From positions 2,794,054 to 2,858,053 of the forward strand of contig ML133428.1 of assembly GCA_003864495.1 (NCBI GenBank): a DNA stretch of 64,000 nt. Direction: 5' to 3'. The notes under the pieces are model-generated. The model had not been told where the DNA came from and made no database searches. It was given only the letters and a program-made list of their open reading frames with translations. Of this stretch, positions 37,691 through 50,000 are shown piece after piece. This stretch comes from Nemopilema nomurai. Taxonomy: Eukaryota > Cnidaria > Scyphozoa > Rhizostomeae > Rhizostomatidae. The position numbers and the translations under genes are program-made. The stretch's first letter is position 1. Each line of letters starts with the position of its first letter.

Positions 37691-39751
37691 AAAGGCTTTC
37701 TAGCCTTGGTCAATTCCTTATTTTGACATTTTCTTCATACCAATGACTTTCTTTACCTCTAAAAGTTGTACCTTTTGAATTTTTCATAGGTAGAATGTAA
37801 CATTCTTATTCGGATTGCTTTTTATTTCGGACCCCTTTCAATTACACGACGCAATCCAAAGAACTTTGGTGGGCGTTACCGGAGTGAAAGTCGCTCTGCT
37901 CTGGAGGTGAAGTGAAAATAAATCCGAAGTACTTCGTTTCGCATTCCTTTTCGTGTAATCGCAGAGTCAGAACTGATTTTTACCTTGAAACCTCATTCCA
38001 GATTTCGTTGCCTCACTTTGATGCTGACTGTGCCAAGTGTGGGCGCTTGAAGAAACAAAAGAAGGAAATACTCAGCATAAACATAGCCTGCGTGCAGACT
38101 TTACAAAATAGCTTTTGAAGGTGGTACACTCACTAAGAAAGTTTCTATACTTTCCAATCACTTTTACATGGTTGGAATCACCATGTTCTTGTGCATCGAA
38201 TGCTTTTAGGGAGAGAAAACTAAATATCGTGTCAGAAACGCTCACCGTAACAGTAAGCAAATAGGCTGGTTGAAAACACCTTTTTGTTCAACACGGAACA
38301 ACTAACTGTTAAGATAATCATTTGGGTCAAAAGTACAACAAGGCGATTCAATCGGGTATCATTTTTAATCTGATCTTATTAATAATAGATGTAAAACAGA
38401 CATGGCGAGAAAGCAAGTGATAACTCTGTTACAATGCATCTACATCCGAACACGAGATCTGTTGCCTTGCGTGCTTCATTCAAACATACATTTCATTTAA
38501 GCTTTCTGTTAGAGGGGGGAATTTCGTTTCTCCTTATTGGAAACCAAGGTTACTCCTTAAATAAAAGTAAAATTCAAGCAGGTACTTATGGCATATACAA
38601 AAGGAGTTCTAAGTTCTAATTTAAATTCTACGGTTACTGCAATCACCAGGGAGTAAAGTTACGATGACAGCTTGGAGTAGCAATTTTCACAGGGGGCTCG
38701 GTGTGGCCCCCTAATTGCGTTTACGTGAAGCTGGATTGAAATTGTTTGCACCGCGAAAGCATGAATCAAACAATTTTATATCGTGATTTCGTGAATGATG
38801 CTTCATTCCAAAGCCTTTTCTTACATTACAACTGTGAGCAAACTCCCCCTTCATAAGTTTTGCTCCCCCAGTCACACTGTTTTGACCGTACAAAATTATC
38901 CCCCTTTATAAAAATTTGTCAACGTAACGACAAAGTAGGCTATTATCCATGGAATTTTTCTGAACAAATAAATATCTGGAAAAGAATTCTAAGAAACCAG
39001 CTACTAATTGCTAAAATAGTGTCAATATTAGGGATATTTAGCTACATAAAGGTGAGAAAATTAGAATTTTGTGTATTGTCTTTGTTCTAAGAAACATGAA
39101 TTCAGAAAAGGGAATTTTTCGCTAATTTTTTGCTTTTTGAGATTGTTTTATTGTGACGGTTTATCCAAAACAAGTTAGTTAGAAACATACCTGTGTTACG
39201 TTGTTTCTAGTCAATGTGAAAGGTGTAGTGAAAAGGGTGCTGTTCAACACTCACCTAACATTGGATCCCTTTTCGTCATCCCCCTCCCACTAAAAATTTG
39301 TTAAAAAAGAATCTGCTTTGTTCGTTAACGTGATACCCAATTTTTATGCACGGAATTCGTGAATCGATAATTTCCATACTGGAATTCTTGAAAGCTCCCA
39401 TTTGTAACAATTTTGACAGAGATACTCGTGCTATTTTCTTTCTTTCTCTAAATAAGCATTATTTTTAGGTTGAACAAATTTTTGGGCACTTACAATACAA
39501 AGTTACCTAGGTCGATTAACTTTACAACTGTCAGAAGAGAAATTTACCCACATTTTCATCGAGCTTTAGATTCAGAACACAAATTAAGTGAACGCGAATG
39601 CAAAAAACATTGCGTGAAATCGTGAATTTTAAAAAACTGGCGCCGTGAATTCTTGAGTCACACCCATGGTGCCACGAACAAGTTATGTGGGGTTGGAATA
39701 GAAAGTTACAATGTTGCTACTCCATTATCTACGCCCATATGGTATCTAAAG

Positions 39752-40141
39752 CCCAATCTCCACTAGGTGGAAAATATCGCGGCGGAAAATGCCGACTACA
39801 ATCTCTGCCAAAAGTAGTTGAAACACCGTGAAATTTGTTTTGTTTTTGCGACCCACGTTCTATTTCCGTCTCTCCTTGGTAGCTGCAACCCCATTGCCCC
39901 CTTAAACAATGTTGCATTTTTAGGGGAAGGGCATAGGTACATGGAAATACTTAACTTTTGTTTTTAGGATTATTCACTTTTGCGCTACACAACATTGTTT
40001 GCGGGGCGAGGGGATTTGGCAACTTGCGCGATGCGTAAATTAGGGCAAGTGTTCCAAGACTTTTGGCAGAGATTGTAGCGAAAAGTAGAAAGTCATCCAA
40101 CTTTTCGCGGCACGACAATTTTCCGCCTAGTGGAGATTGGG
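39752..40141. mobile_element. Inverted-repeat element (MITE-like) upstream of MEST
   Basis: The ends CCCAATCTCCACTAGGTGGA and, inverted, CCCAATCTCCACTAGGCGGA form long imperfect inverted repeats that continue through GAAAATNTCG and CGGAAAA stretches. A second internal inverted pair is CTACAATCTCTGCCAAAAG (39794-39812) and its complement near 40060-40078. The 390-bp element has no coding content. A target duplication is not clear. It ends 120 bp before the MEST start codon, so it lies within or against the promoter. Confidence 0.8.
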
Positions 40142-40261
40142 ATTAACACCCGCGACAGGTGTTTAGCGCTTTGCCTAATTCACGCCTACACACCTCCCTG
40201 GAATTGGTCGAGCACGGGGGTTGCCCAGCAAGCCAAATAAATACTTCTGGTGTTCCACGGA

Positions 40262-43200
40262 ATGAAACCGAGACACAAAATGGCTAATCGCAAGAGAGAA
40301 GCAGTGCCGAAAAAGTCAAAGTCAAAATATAAAGCTGTCCAGGGACTTCTTGGCTCTAAGTACAATAATAAAACGCTTATAGCATATTTCACGGTATCAT
40401 TCTCTCTGGCTTTGTTGCTAGGCTTGTTCGTGAGCTCCCCAGCACCAAGTTTATCACAGGAACTTGCTGATTGGAGAGACAGTGGATATATTTTTAATTA
40501 CTCGGGATATTCTATATTCTTTCAAGGTACTCGTGTTTTTTTATCTGATTAAATTTTACTTATTCAGTCGCTGATAAATTTATTGTAAAGTATCTTTAGG
40601 TTTTTACTTCGTGTCTTTGCGATCCGTTAAACAGATGTTGCGGTTCCTTTCATTGGTTCTACTTTTATATACACGTAGCTAGACTCGGAACGCCCCAAAT
40701 GCGATTTAAGAGTCAGATTTTTACTCTGGCAATTAGAAACGATGCGATGTGATATCTGCAGTAAATGATACCAAACACCTTCCACAAGTAATGGCTCTAA
40801 TTCCTTTGAAAAATGTTTGCGTTGCTTTGCAACTGTTCAAAGAGAGTGTATGCTTTTAGAGCTGAAACTTGGAAAATCGCTTCCAAGTTCGAGGGCCATC
40901 GAAGTAGATTTCCCGATCTTTGGTGTATTTCCATTAAGAGCTTCAGTCTTTTTTTAGAAGTGCTTGCTGCGTGCATTCCGTATGCTTGCCAAGCCATTTG
41001 TGTTTCCATTTCGTATATGAATTAAAGAACCTATTCGCAAACTAAACTTTTTAACAATCTGAAGCTCTTTTTGTTCAAAGTGAGATCGAGAGCCTCCGTA
41101 CCGACCTTAATATTCATCTGGTGATGTTCATCTAGTCATCAAACTCGTATTGTCCTCTAGGACTTCTCCTCCTTGTTTTTATGGAGGAAGGGCTTCATCT
41201 CATTCTGCATAGTTTTGTCCGCCTGCATTTTTCGAATTGCTTTGAATCTGAATCCCATAACAGACAAGGAGCATTAAACGATGCCTTATTCTTAAGAAAT
41301 CAACTTTTATTATCATTTTTGTGCAGTAAAAAATAATTGTCAACTTTCAACATAATCATTTCCCCACACCTTACTGTGCATCTAACACCAGATGTGACAT
41401 TTGCAACACATCAAGCACTATACATGCTCAGAGTGTCATGATGTGACACTTGCAACACACCAAACATTAAACATGCTTGGATTGATTTACCTGCAGATGT
41501 TCCAAACCTAAAATTGCCAAGGACAGGTCCAGACATTATGTTACTGCATGGGTTTCCGACCAGCAGCTTTGACTGGAAAAAGGTACCTGTCCCTCTATGA
41601 CATTTCAGTACAAACTTTATCCAGTGTTTTTCTTTAACTTTTAATGGGGATGAGATTGTGGCTCTTCTTTCTTTTTAGGAAACCTTTAGATGATGTTAAT
41701 TGGCTTTTAAGGGCTCTTGAAACGATTTGAATTATTCTTTTTTTTGGTTTCTTTCAGTAATTGAAATAGTAGCTTGCATAAACATTTCCAAGGGAGACAT
41801 CTGTTGTCCACTTGCTGTAGCCATTTTGTTAAGCTTTTTTGTGCTGGAAGTATGTCCTACATTTTACTGTAAGCTTATAATCTCTTCAAAGTATATTTGC
41901 TCTTACTCTTTTCATTTTGTACTCCTTTTTAACTTATAGGTGATATATTCATTGCCTGGTCATTTCAGTAGGGTCATTGCAGTTGATATGTTAGGACTTG
42001 GATTCAGCGACAAGCCTGTAAGTGAAAGTTTAATACAAAAAGGTTTAACCCAACCCTTTCTGTTTATCAGAAGGGTATGATATAGCCATAGCAATAAAAT
42101 TTTTTAGCTCAGTATGTTTTATTTCAACCATCATCTTCCACAATTAAAGATAAATCATTGTCTGTAACATTCAATGCTGTTTTTTAACTGTGTATGTTTT
42201 TGCAAAAGGAGAAATAGGCTTTTTGTTTTGTAGATCAAATATTGATCTCAATCAATTAGGTGTCTGTGATGTCATGCCTGCATTATAACAAAAAGTAAAT
42301 GCAGCCTGACATTGAGCTTTCTTTGTGTTTAAATTACATTTTGACCAGGGAGAAGAACATTTCATTTACTGATATTAATTTGGTATGCAACTTGTCAATG
42401 TTTGATGTCAATATTTGTAAAAACGTCTTGATCTATTTTCCAGTGTTTGAAGCCCATGTGTGCATTTATTCAAGTTGTACGTGTATCCGCCCTCTAGATA
42501 GGAGGTTTTTTTTGCTCTAAACATACCCTATAAAGATTTGTAATGAAATTTTTTACTAGCTCTTTTAAGTATGTTAATGCAGTGTGAACCTGTTTATCTT
42601 TCTTGACCATTTCATCTTCTTATTGGATGCAGTTGATTCATGACTATAGCATTGCTGAGCAAGCTACAGTTCATGAGGCAGTGTTAGAGAGTCTTGGAAT
42701 TCAGAAAGTGCACTTGCTAGCCCATGATTTAGGGGACACAGTTGCACAAGAAATGTTGGCAAGGTATGCCACTGAGGCACAGAAAACTTCTGAAATTTTC
42801 TTCGAATTACTATAAAAATTGAAATATTCTCTGTGCAGAAATCTATAGAATGCATTAGATGTAGAGACTTCTGAGTATTATTTATCCCGTTATTGAGGGT
42901 CTTTGAATCCTTTTATTTGCATTATCTATTCTAAGTTATATTTTGACCATTTCTTCTGTTGCTATCTAGGTATTTGGAAAGAGTTGGTAACAAAGAAAAT
43001 GGACTGAAAATATCTAGTCTGTGTTTATCCAATGGAGGTTTGTAACATTATTTTTTTTGAATTGGGAAGAAATAAAAAGAACAAGAAACATATTTTTTTA
43101 GAAGCTGTTATTAAAACAAAACAGAGACCATTTTTGGTAGTAACAGTTAGCTAGCACTAATAACTTTTCCTGACTTAAGAGAAAAATTCCTAACTTCATG

Positions 43201-46200
43201 TGGTTCATAGTGAAGATTAATTTTTTCAATTTTTTGTTTATTGTTAGCCTTCCTATGCTATTTGCGATTTAAAAGATTTGTATTCAATCACCATTGTATT
43301 TGTTTGCACATTTGAAATAATTTTCAACAGGAATATTTCCTGAGACCCATCAGCCAAGACTTGTTCAAAAGGTAAGCCTAAAATTTCCAAGGTTTTCCAT
43401 TCATCATGAGAAGACTCCTTTTAGATCTTATATCACAGTTTCCTGAAGAAAAATTTCTAATAAAATGCTGTTTTTTAATCCATGCAAAGAGCCAGCTGAG
43501 GTGTAATTAACTTTTCTTGAAAAGATCAGGTCATAGCTTGAAAATTGCCTCCTGAGAACATGAACTAAGTAGGCGAATTAATTTTTTTTGCATTTAGTCT
43601 ATTTGTAAGTGTCATTTGACGCGCAGAAAGAAAATCCTACTCCTCTACTGTGTCAAAAGTATCTTATTATCCCACCAATAATGAGCTGTTTTGCACAACC
43701 AGCTGTAGCTTACAGTTTAAAATTCTGTTTTTTATCTTCTCGAACGTCGCTCTTTGTTTAGGCGAAGAAATCTGTTTGAACTTTTCATTCATTCGGCTTT
43801 CTCTTCCCTTGCAGCTACTCCGGTTACCAGTTGTTGGAAATTTGCTAGCTTTTCTGATGAGCTACACAACTTTCAAGTTTAGGTAACTTTTATTTTCCAA
43901 TGGGTAAATTTTGTTCACGTTAGAACCAGGGACGCAGAAGGTGATTTTGTCGACCAGTGATTCCAGAATAGATATAGCAACTTCATACAGGCGTATTCGT
44001 TTGAAATAAGTTAAGATGAATTGTGTTATTGTGCCATTGAGATTTTTTTAACCCTTTCGCTTTCTCCTCAAGTTTTGCTGCGATATTTGGCCCTTCGAGT
44101 CAGCCTACTGCAAATGAAATGTGGGACTTTTGGACTCAAATCAGGTTCAACGATGGCCATCTCGCTGCTCCAAAGTAAGATTATCAACACGCTCAGTCAT
44201 TTCTGGACACCCATTCCACGAGTATTCGTTCTACTTGGTTTCTCTATGTGGTTTTGTATGTGTATATTTGGTCAACTGATAGGGAAGCTAATTGCATGAA
44301 ATGACCATATTCTCGTCGTTTATTAAGTGGACCAGTAAGCGTGCATAATTTTTATTTGATCTTGTCTGAAGTCTCTTTATAGCTTCATGATACAGTTCGC
44401 GTTAACATCAAGTAAACGCTTTTTCAAATAAGCGCATTTGTTCCAATAGACGATGCACCAACCTCCATGTTAACGGAATAAGCTACTGGGGCTTTTGTAA
44501 GCGAAGTCACTAAATTTTAGATCAATAAATCTTGTTATGGACTCACCGTATCATAAAACCATGTTATATGAAATATACTAAATTTGTTCAATATGCTATA
44601 TAATCGACCCTGATAATATATTTGAAACTAGCCCAGTGTACATTTCTTTATGTCTGTCTTATTCCAGAATACTGAAGTACATGGACGAGAGAAGAACACA
44701 TAGAGACCGCTGGGTTGGCGCATTGGAAGCGGCCAACATACCACGTGAGTTTGCCCGCTTTCTGTTTGATTGGCGTTGCGTTTGTGTTTGTACCTTGTTT
44801 CGGAGATCAACACGAAAAAGTTCCTACTTTGCTAGCTTGAATTTATTGCAAAGAACTGAAGTTTATTTGAGAAGAAGCCAGGTCAACGGACAATTAGGTA
44901 GAATTCAAGTCGTTCTTTTTGCCAGTGTTTTGTGAAATGTGCTTTAAATATTGCGAGTTGTATACACTGAACACCATCGCCTTTTAATAAATAACGAAGA
45001 TTCAACTAGAATAAGCAATACATTACATTTGACCTAGCGAGTGGAACTTCTAGTCAAGTCAGTTATTCTGTCCCAAAAGAGTTGCGGCATTTGACTTGCA
45101 AAATTCGCATCTGATAGACGGGGGCACTGATTCATCCTTTTCCATATAGGATACTACGCAAGGCCTAATAGAAATTAGATTAAAGTGCTCTTATACCAAG
45201 GATCATTAAAGCAAAGAAAGAAATTATAGATACTATAGATTCAGCCAGTTCTCCAAGGGTCCGACAACTGAAAGCTTGAAGTTTCTTGCTTCTAGAATAA
45301 TTTGAAATCCACAAGTTCTTTGCTTCCCTTCAACGATTTTCATTTGCTGTTAAACACCCCGTTACTTACTTCTCGTAGTGCATTATATCCATGGTGGCCT
45401 GGACCCGATAAACCCGGAAAGCGCTTTGAAGCTTTACAGGTGAGGCCCTTTGTTGACACATCGACCACATTGCTCAGAAAGCAGTCAGCAAATGCACCCA
45501 ATGCCAAACAGATGCAAAATATTTTGGTATTTTTCCTGGCTGATATTCTAATTGATTTTGTGACTACGTTTTCTCGAATAATGTGATTCAGTTCTCTTCT
45601 GTGAAGGCTAATGATTTTTTGATTTTGAAAATGACGAATCGTTTATAATTTGCATTGGAATAACTTAGGCGTATAACCAAATAATGAAGGCGAAAGCCTT
45701 AGGCTCTGTGCGTCTAGATGTATTAAAGGGAGACAAACAATGTTTGTCTGGGGCCCCAGACTTATGTAAATCGACTTGGTCCATATAAGTCGATTTCTTG
45801 TTGTTATGGGCCCCTCCAACCGTTTTCATGCAAGCCTATTAGAAAATCAAATAACATATCATCTCATCATTGTTTTCTGAAATATAAAAATTTTGAGGGC
45901 TGTTGTTTTTTCAAATTTTTTGCTTAACAAGTATTTACTTTATTTCGAGCTATTTAGCCGTTTTTGTTTTTCCGTGGCCGTGAAAATCAGAAACACGGGC
46001 AAAGCATTCCTTAGATTTGGTTTCACTGGATCGCTGTTCTTGTTCCTCAAATGACATCAAGCCAAATCTTTGATCTTCTTGGTACATAAATCATTTTATC
46101 TTTCTCATCTTTCTTCAAAGGGGAACTGTAAAAAACTCATCTGTCACTGTAATGCGAAATGTCGGACATTATCCTCATTGGGAGGATGCGGAGGGATTTT

Positions 46201-46250
46201 TGAAAAGTTATTTCGAATTTTTAGATCGTATTGGTGTGAAAATAAGTTGA
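40262..46250 (+). CDS. MEST: MEST-like alpha/beta hydrolase
   Basis: Eleven exons join in frame to 368 residues: 40262-40526, 41497-41582, 41940-42017, 42633-42763, 42970-43037, 43331-43371, 43815-43882, 44073-44174, 44668-44744, 45379-45439 and 46121-46250. A basic head is followed by a membrane helix at about 39-58. The hydrolase domain follows with oxyanion motif HGFP (106-109), GLGFSDKP, nucleophile elbow HDLGD (Asp175), acid GGLDPINP (Asp314) and catalytic-type His342 in GHYPHWED. Blocks such as [16 protein letters not shown] and [12 protein letters not shown] match animal MEST closely. MEST is an ER-membrane protein of the epoxide-hydrolase-like group and is imprinted in mammals; its natural substrate is not firmly known. 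The Lys-rich N-terminal extension is longer than in human MEST. A second Met at codon 7 is an alternative start. It converges on RBM17. Confidence 0.94.
41377..41478. repeat. Short imperfect direct repeat in MEST intron 1
   Basis: Two copies of about 50 bp share gatgtgacatttgcaacaca, then tcaagcacta/ccaaacatta and acatgct. The second copy ends just before the exon 2 acceptor at 41496. This is a minor local duplication. Confidence 0.6.
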
Positions 46251-47075
46251 TATGATTACTAAATTATTGGTTGACATAAATTGACTTCGAAACTATCACG
46301 TTAAGGTCTTGCTATAAGCGCATAAAACATCACAGTTGCAACTAAGTACGAATGACCTTTTACTCGCATCCAACAGTTACCGCTGTTTAATGATAGATTG
46401 AATTTTTCTCTCTCAAGATTCAATTAGTTGACTTTTTGCAACAAAGAATTCACTGACCTAGCTTTGGAATAGTTTTACATTTTGCATTCCGACCTAGATT
46501 TTATTTCTATCACAACAGAAGTATGCTTTAACTAAATTTAGTTTAAAAAAGCCAGGTGTCACGTTAAACTGAGGCTATAGCCTCATTCATGTTCAGCTAT
46601 ATTAATAGGTTGTAATTACGTAAATGCTCTACCTAGCCGCAGCAAGTGGAACTGCGCGGCCGTCGTTAAACGAGCGCTGTTTCTGCCATCTTTGTTCATA
46701 GTTTGATCATTAGAACAAGAAATTTCAATGTCATGAAAAGAATCACTAACAAATGCTCGCTTGAAGAAGATATGAAGATACGATGTTTTGGAACGTTTGA
46801 AGAAGATATGAAGATGATGAACTTTTGTGCCTTTCTTTAAGCAATAAAACAAACATATAAAAGTTAGCAGCCATTGAAGCCCAGATCTTTCTACAAGCTT
46901 ACAATAAACCTAGTTTATATCTTAATACAAATAAGAAGAAGACCTAATTTATAAACTTCATCTTTGGTAGTCTGCCTTCAGTCTTCTTCTTGTAATCTGA
47001 TGAGACTTTCAAATTCTCAGTTTCTTCACGGAGTTTGCAAGTGATCCCGAAAATCTCATGTTGGCAGAAATTCTT
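46251..47075. other. Intergenic space between convergent MEST and RBM17
   Basis: This interval holds the 3' ends of both genes. A 16-bp palindrome, TGAGGCTATAGCCTCA (46570-46585), shares its 12-bp core with the satellite at the right end of the window. A near-exact duplication of ttgaagaagatatgaagat occurs at about 46760 and 46797. Bases 46867-46930 are similar to 48808-48870. No gene is seen. Confidence 0.5.
46867..46930. repeat. Dispersed repeat, partner of 48808-48870
   Basis: The stretch agcccagatctttctacaag followed by cttacaataaaccta matches, with a few changes, a second copy inside an RBM17 intron (gatctttctaccagcttaca, ataaaccgagttc). Both copies have the same orientation, about 1.9 kb apart. 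The family is unknown. Confidence 0.6.
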
Positions 47076-50000
47076 TCAGTCTCCCAAGTCAAATCTTCTG
47101 AATTTGTCCAGGTTGTAGAACTTGGCACTTAGTTGTCGACCTCCGAAAAACCTTCCATTCAAATCTATCAAAGCTGCAAGGTAAACCGTGTTAGTTGAAT
47201 GATATTTTACAATAATGTTGTATATATCTCGCAGTATTCGTTCAATAACGTGGTACTAGACATTGCTTAATAATATTGCATTATAAAAGTTGAATAATAT
47301 CTCACAATATAAGCTACATAGTATTACACAACAGAAGTTGAATAATATTCTAGAAGAACAGATCCTTCATGCATTTGACAACGAAATGACTCAAGTCCTT
47401 TTTTCTGTATGCTAGCTACAAAGCTATTGTTTTTAATTCCGAAATGCTACTTTTTGATTTTCGGGGCCATTAATAGCGAGTGATCAGTGATACCGTAGTT
47501 CTCCCTATCATGACTCGTTCTTTCATAAAGCAAAATATGCTTCAAATACTGATAAGGTTTTCAAAACAAATTTTTTCCAGGAAACTGCTGTTCCATATAG
47601 CATATAGCGATCCGTTGCTTCGTGTTAGGCCACATCTAAATGCCCGGCGGTTCAAAATGCATTGTGGGATAGGAGATGACTACTACGCATGCTGGGATAT
47701 GCTCAATGAGTTTACCTTTAACTGCTGATTCGTTTCTTCTGAACTCGACGAATATTCGCACTGCTTCGTCGTCCGGTGCACCGGGCATCTTGAAGAGAAA
47801 ACGGTACCAAAATAAGCCAATGATGCTCATTGAAAAGACCTTCAAAGTTTACAAGACAGTAGTAACCTATAAGTGATGAATGTCCTAGAGTTCTCAATAC
47901 AAGACATGAAATACCAGTCTTGATAGAATAATCGTAAAATATATAGGCCTAAAGTTGTAGGGCTCTCATGTTGTTCAGAATACCAACGTTAAACACCAAA
48001 TTGATATCGAAAAGAGAAAAATATCTCTAAGGCACCTCGAAAATGATGACTTTTGCAACTTCTCCGTATTTCGTCTGGCATTCCTCTTCAACTTCGGGTT
48101 GTAACTCGTCGTCCACTTCACCAGGGCCTACCATATTCTGCGAAGAAAATACAACACTGAGATAAACAAAGGAATTATAGTTTTTGCGAAAAGCAAACCT
48201 GGAGGTGTGAGATAAATATTAAGCAAGATTCTACTACAGCAAAGAAAAGCATTTCACCCTTATTTTTATCACTCAAAAGTAGAATGACATTAAAAAAATA
48301 CAATTCATGCACCGTAAGATTGGCTCATCAGCCTTGTGCCTTAACAATATTAAAAGAAGAGAATTAAAATAAGATCAAGTCGGTTAATTTTCATTTAATG
48401 CAGTCTTACTGTAAGCACAACGACTTTTGAAATATTTTTCAGCAATGCCGCATTTGTGTCTGTCTGTGGTGGCTCTTTAACAATAACGTCTGTTGAAAAA
48501 ACAAAAAGACAACCTTATAGCAATGGCCTTCACAGAAAACCAATCAAAAGAATTATTTCCATTCCTTTGTTGTGATTGTTTCAAGTGATTATACATTAAC
48601 TGTTATTCGGAACATTCTGCAACAAAGAAGAGCCACAAACGTTGTATTTCAACGCGGAATCGTCAAATATTCAAGCAGCTCTCTAGCATTTAAGAAGACA
48701 ACGAAACTGTTTCAAAGCCCAAAGCAATGAGATCTCAGCAAGATGACATTGCACCCTTTTTGGTGCGCAAGCAACTGTGCATTGTTTCCTGTGGAACTCT
48801 AAATTTGGCAACCGTTGAGGCTCTGATCTTTCTACCAGCTTACAATAAACCGAGTTCTTTTCTTAATAAAACGAAAATAACCTAAACAGCCACGTTGACC
48901 TTGTAGCAAACCAAGTACAATTAAAAGTGAGAATGCATAGCAAAATGAGACAAAAAACATTAAAATAACAGTACCGTTACATCTGTATTAGAATACGAAA
49001 GGTTAAAAGCAACATTTTAAAATACAGTTGAAAGATTCCTTTGCTAAAGAGTATTTGCATGATACCGACCCTGCTCTTGCACTATTTTATCTTTGTTTAT
49101 AATTTTTCCACCACGTTTGCTAGTTTTCTCAACCTGAAGACACGTGCTGAGTCCCTGCTCGTCTTTACCAAGACCTGGGATGAAAACAAGAGTACATTTT
49201 GGTCTATTAAAATATGATAACTAAATTTGTTGTGAAGTTCATTTTAAGTATCAACAAAGAAGAGTTTCTAAATGGGAGTAAATGGATGCTACAGACGCTA
49301 TTACAGGACAATCCATTCATTTATTTAACACATTCACGTTATGAATTTACACATTTTAAGCCTTGCTATCCCTTTGAATGTCTGGCCCATTGAGAAAGCC
49401 CTCGTTGTTAACTTAATGTTTTACAGACACCATTCTATAGTTGATAACTATTGAGGTAACTAGGGCCTAAAACCACCTAACGACAAACAGGCAGTTTAAG
49501 TGAGACTTTCTACAATTTTAATTCACAATTCTCAGAGAGTTGCTGGCAAGAGGTAAATACATCTGTCTTTAAACCGTAATTTAAAGTCTACATGGACATA
49601 AATAACGTCATTATGCCAAGGGTCCACAAGGCTCCCTACAGGCACTAAAGAATGAGGCTGCGCAGGCACCCAGGATGACGGAGATGCACGACAGTAGCCA
49701 CTCTCTATGAGTAGCATGGCAAACAGGAGTTGCAAAAAGACTTTATGTCATAAGCGGAAACAAAGCAACCGAGAACACACCTTGGCCTTCCTTCCAACCA
49801 TACTTAGCCATAATGTTACTCGCGACCGCGTTCCTGGAAAGGCGGGAAATAACTCACAACGAGGCAGGTATATAAACAGAGGCTGCATTGAACGAGGCTG
49901 TCGATTGGCACTGAACGAGGTTGCTATAGGTATTGGACCGTAATAATAAAGAAAACGCTTAGCAAAGGCAATGACAGTAAGAAACGAAGTCTTTATAATG

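Larger units (their letters stand above)
34167..40261. other. Gene-free interval between the phosphatase and MEST
   Basis: After the phosphatase stop there is no intact gene for about 6.1 kb. An AATAAA at 35628-35633 could end a long 3' UTR, but a nearer signal may have been missed. A poly-C run occurs near 36308-36320. A LINE fragment (36907-37690) and an inverted-repeat element (39752-40141) are listed separately. A G/C-rich hairpin-like stretch (gggggctcggtgtggccccc) lies near 38693-38712. Confidence 0.4.
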
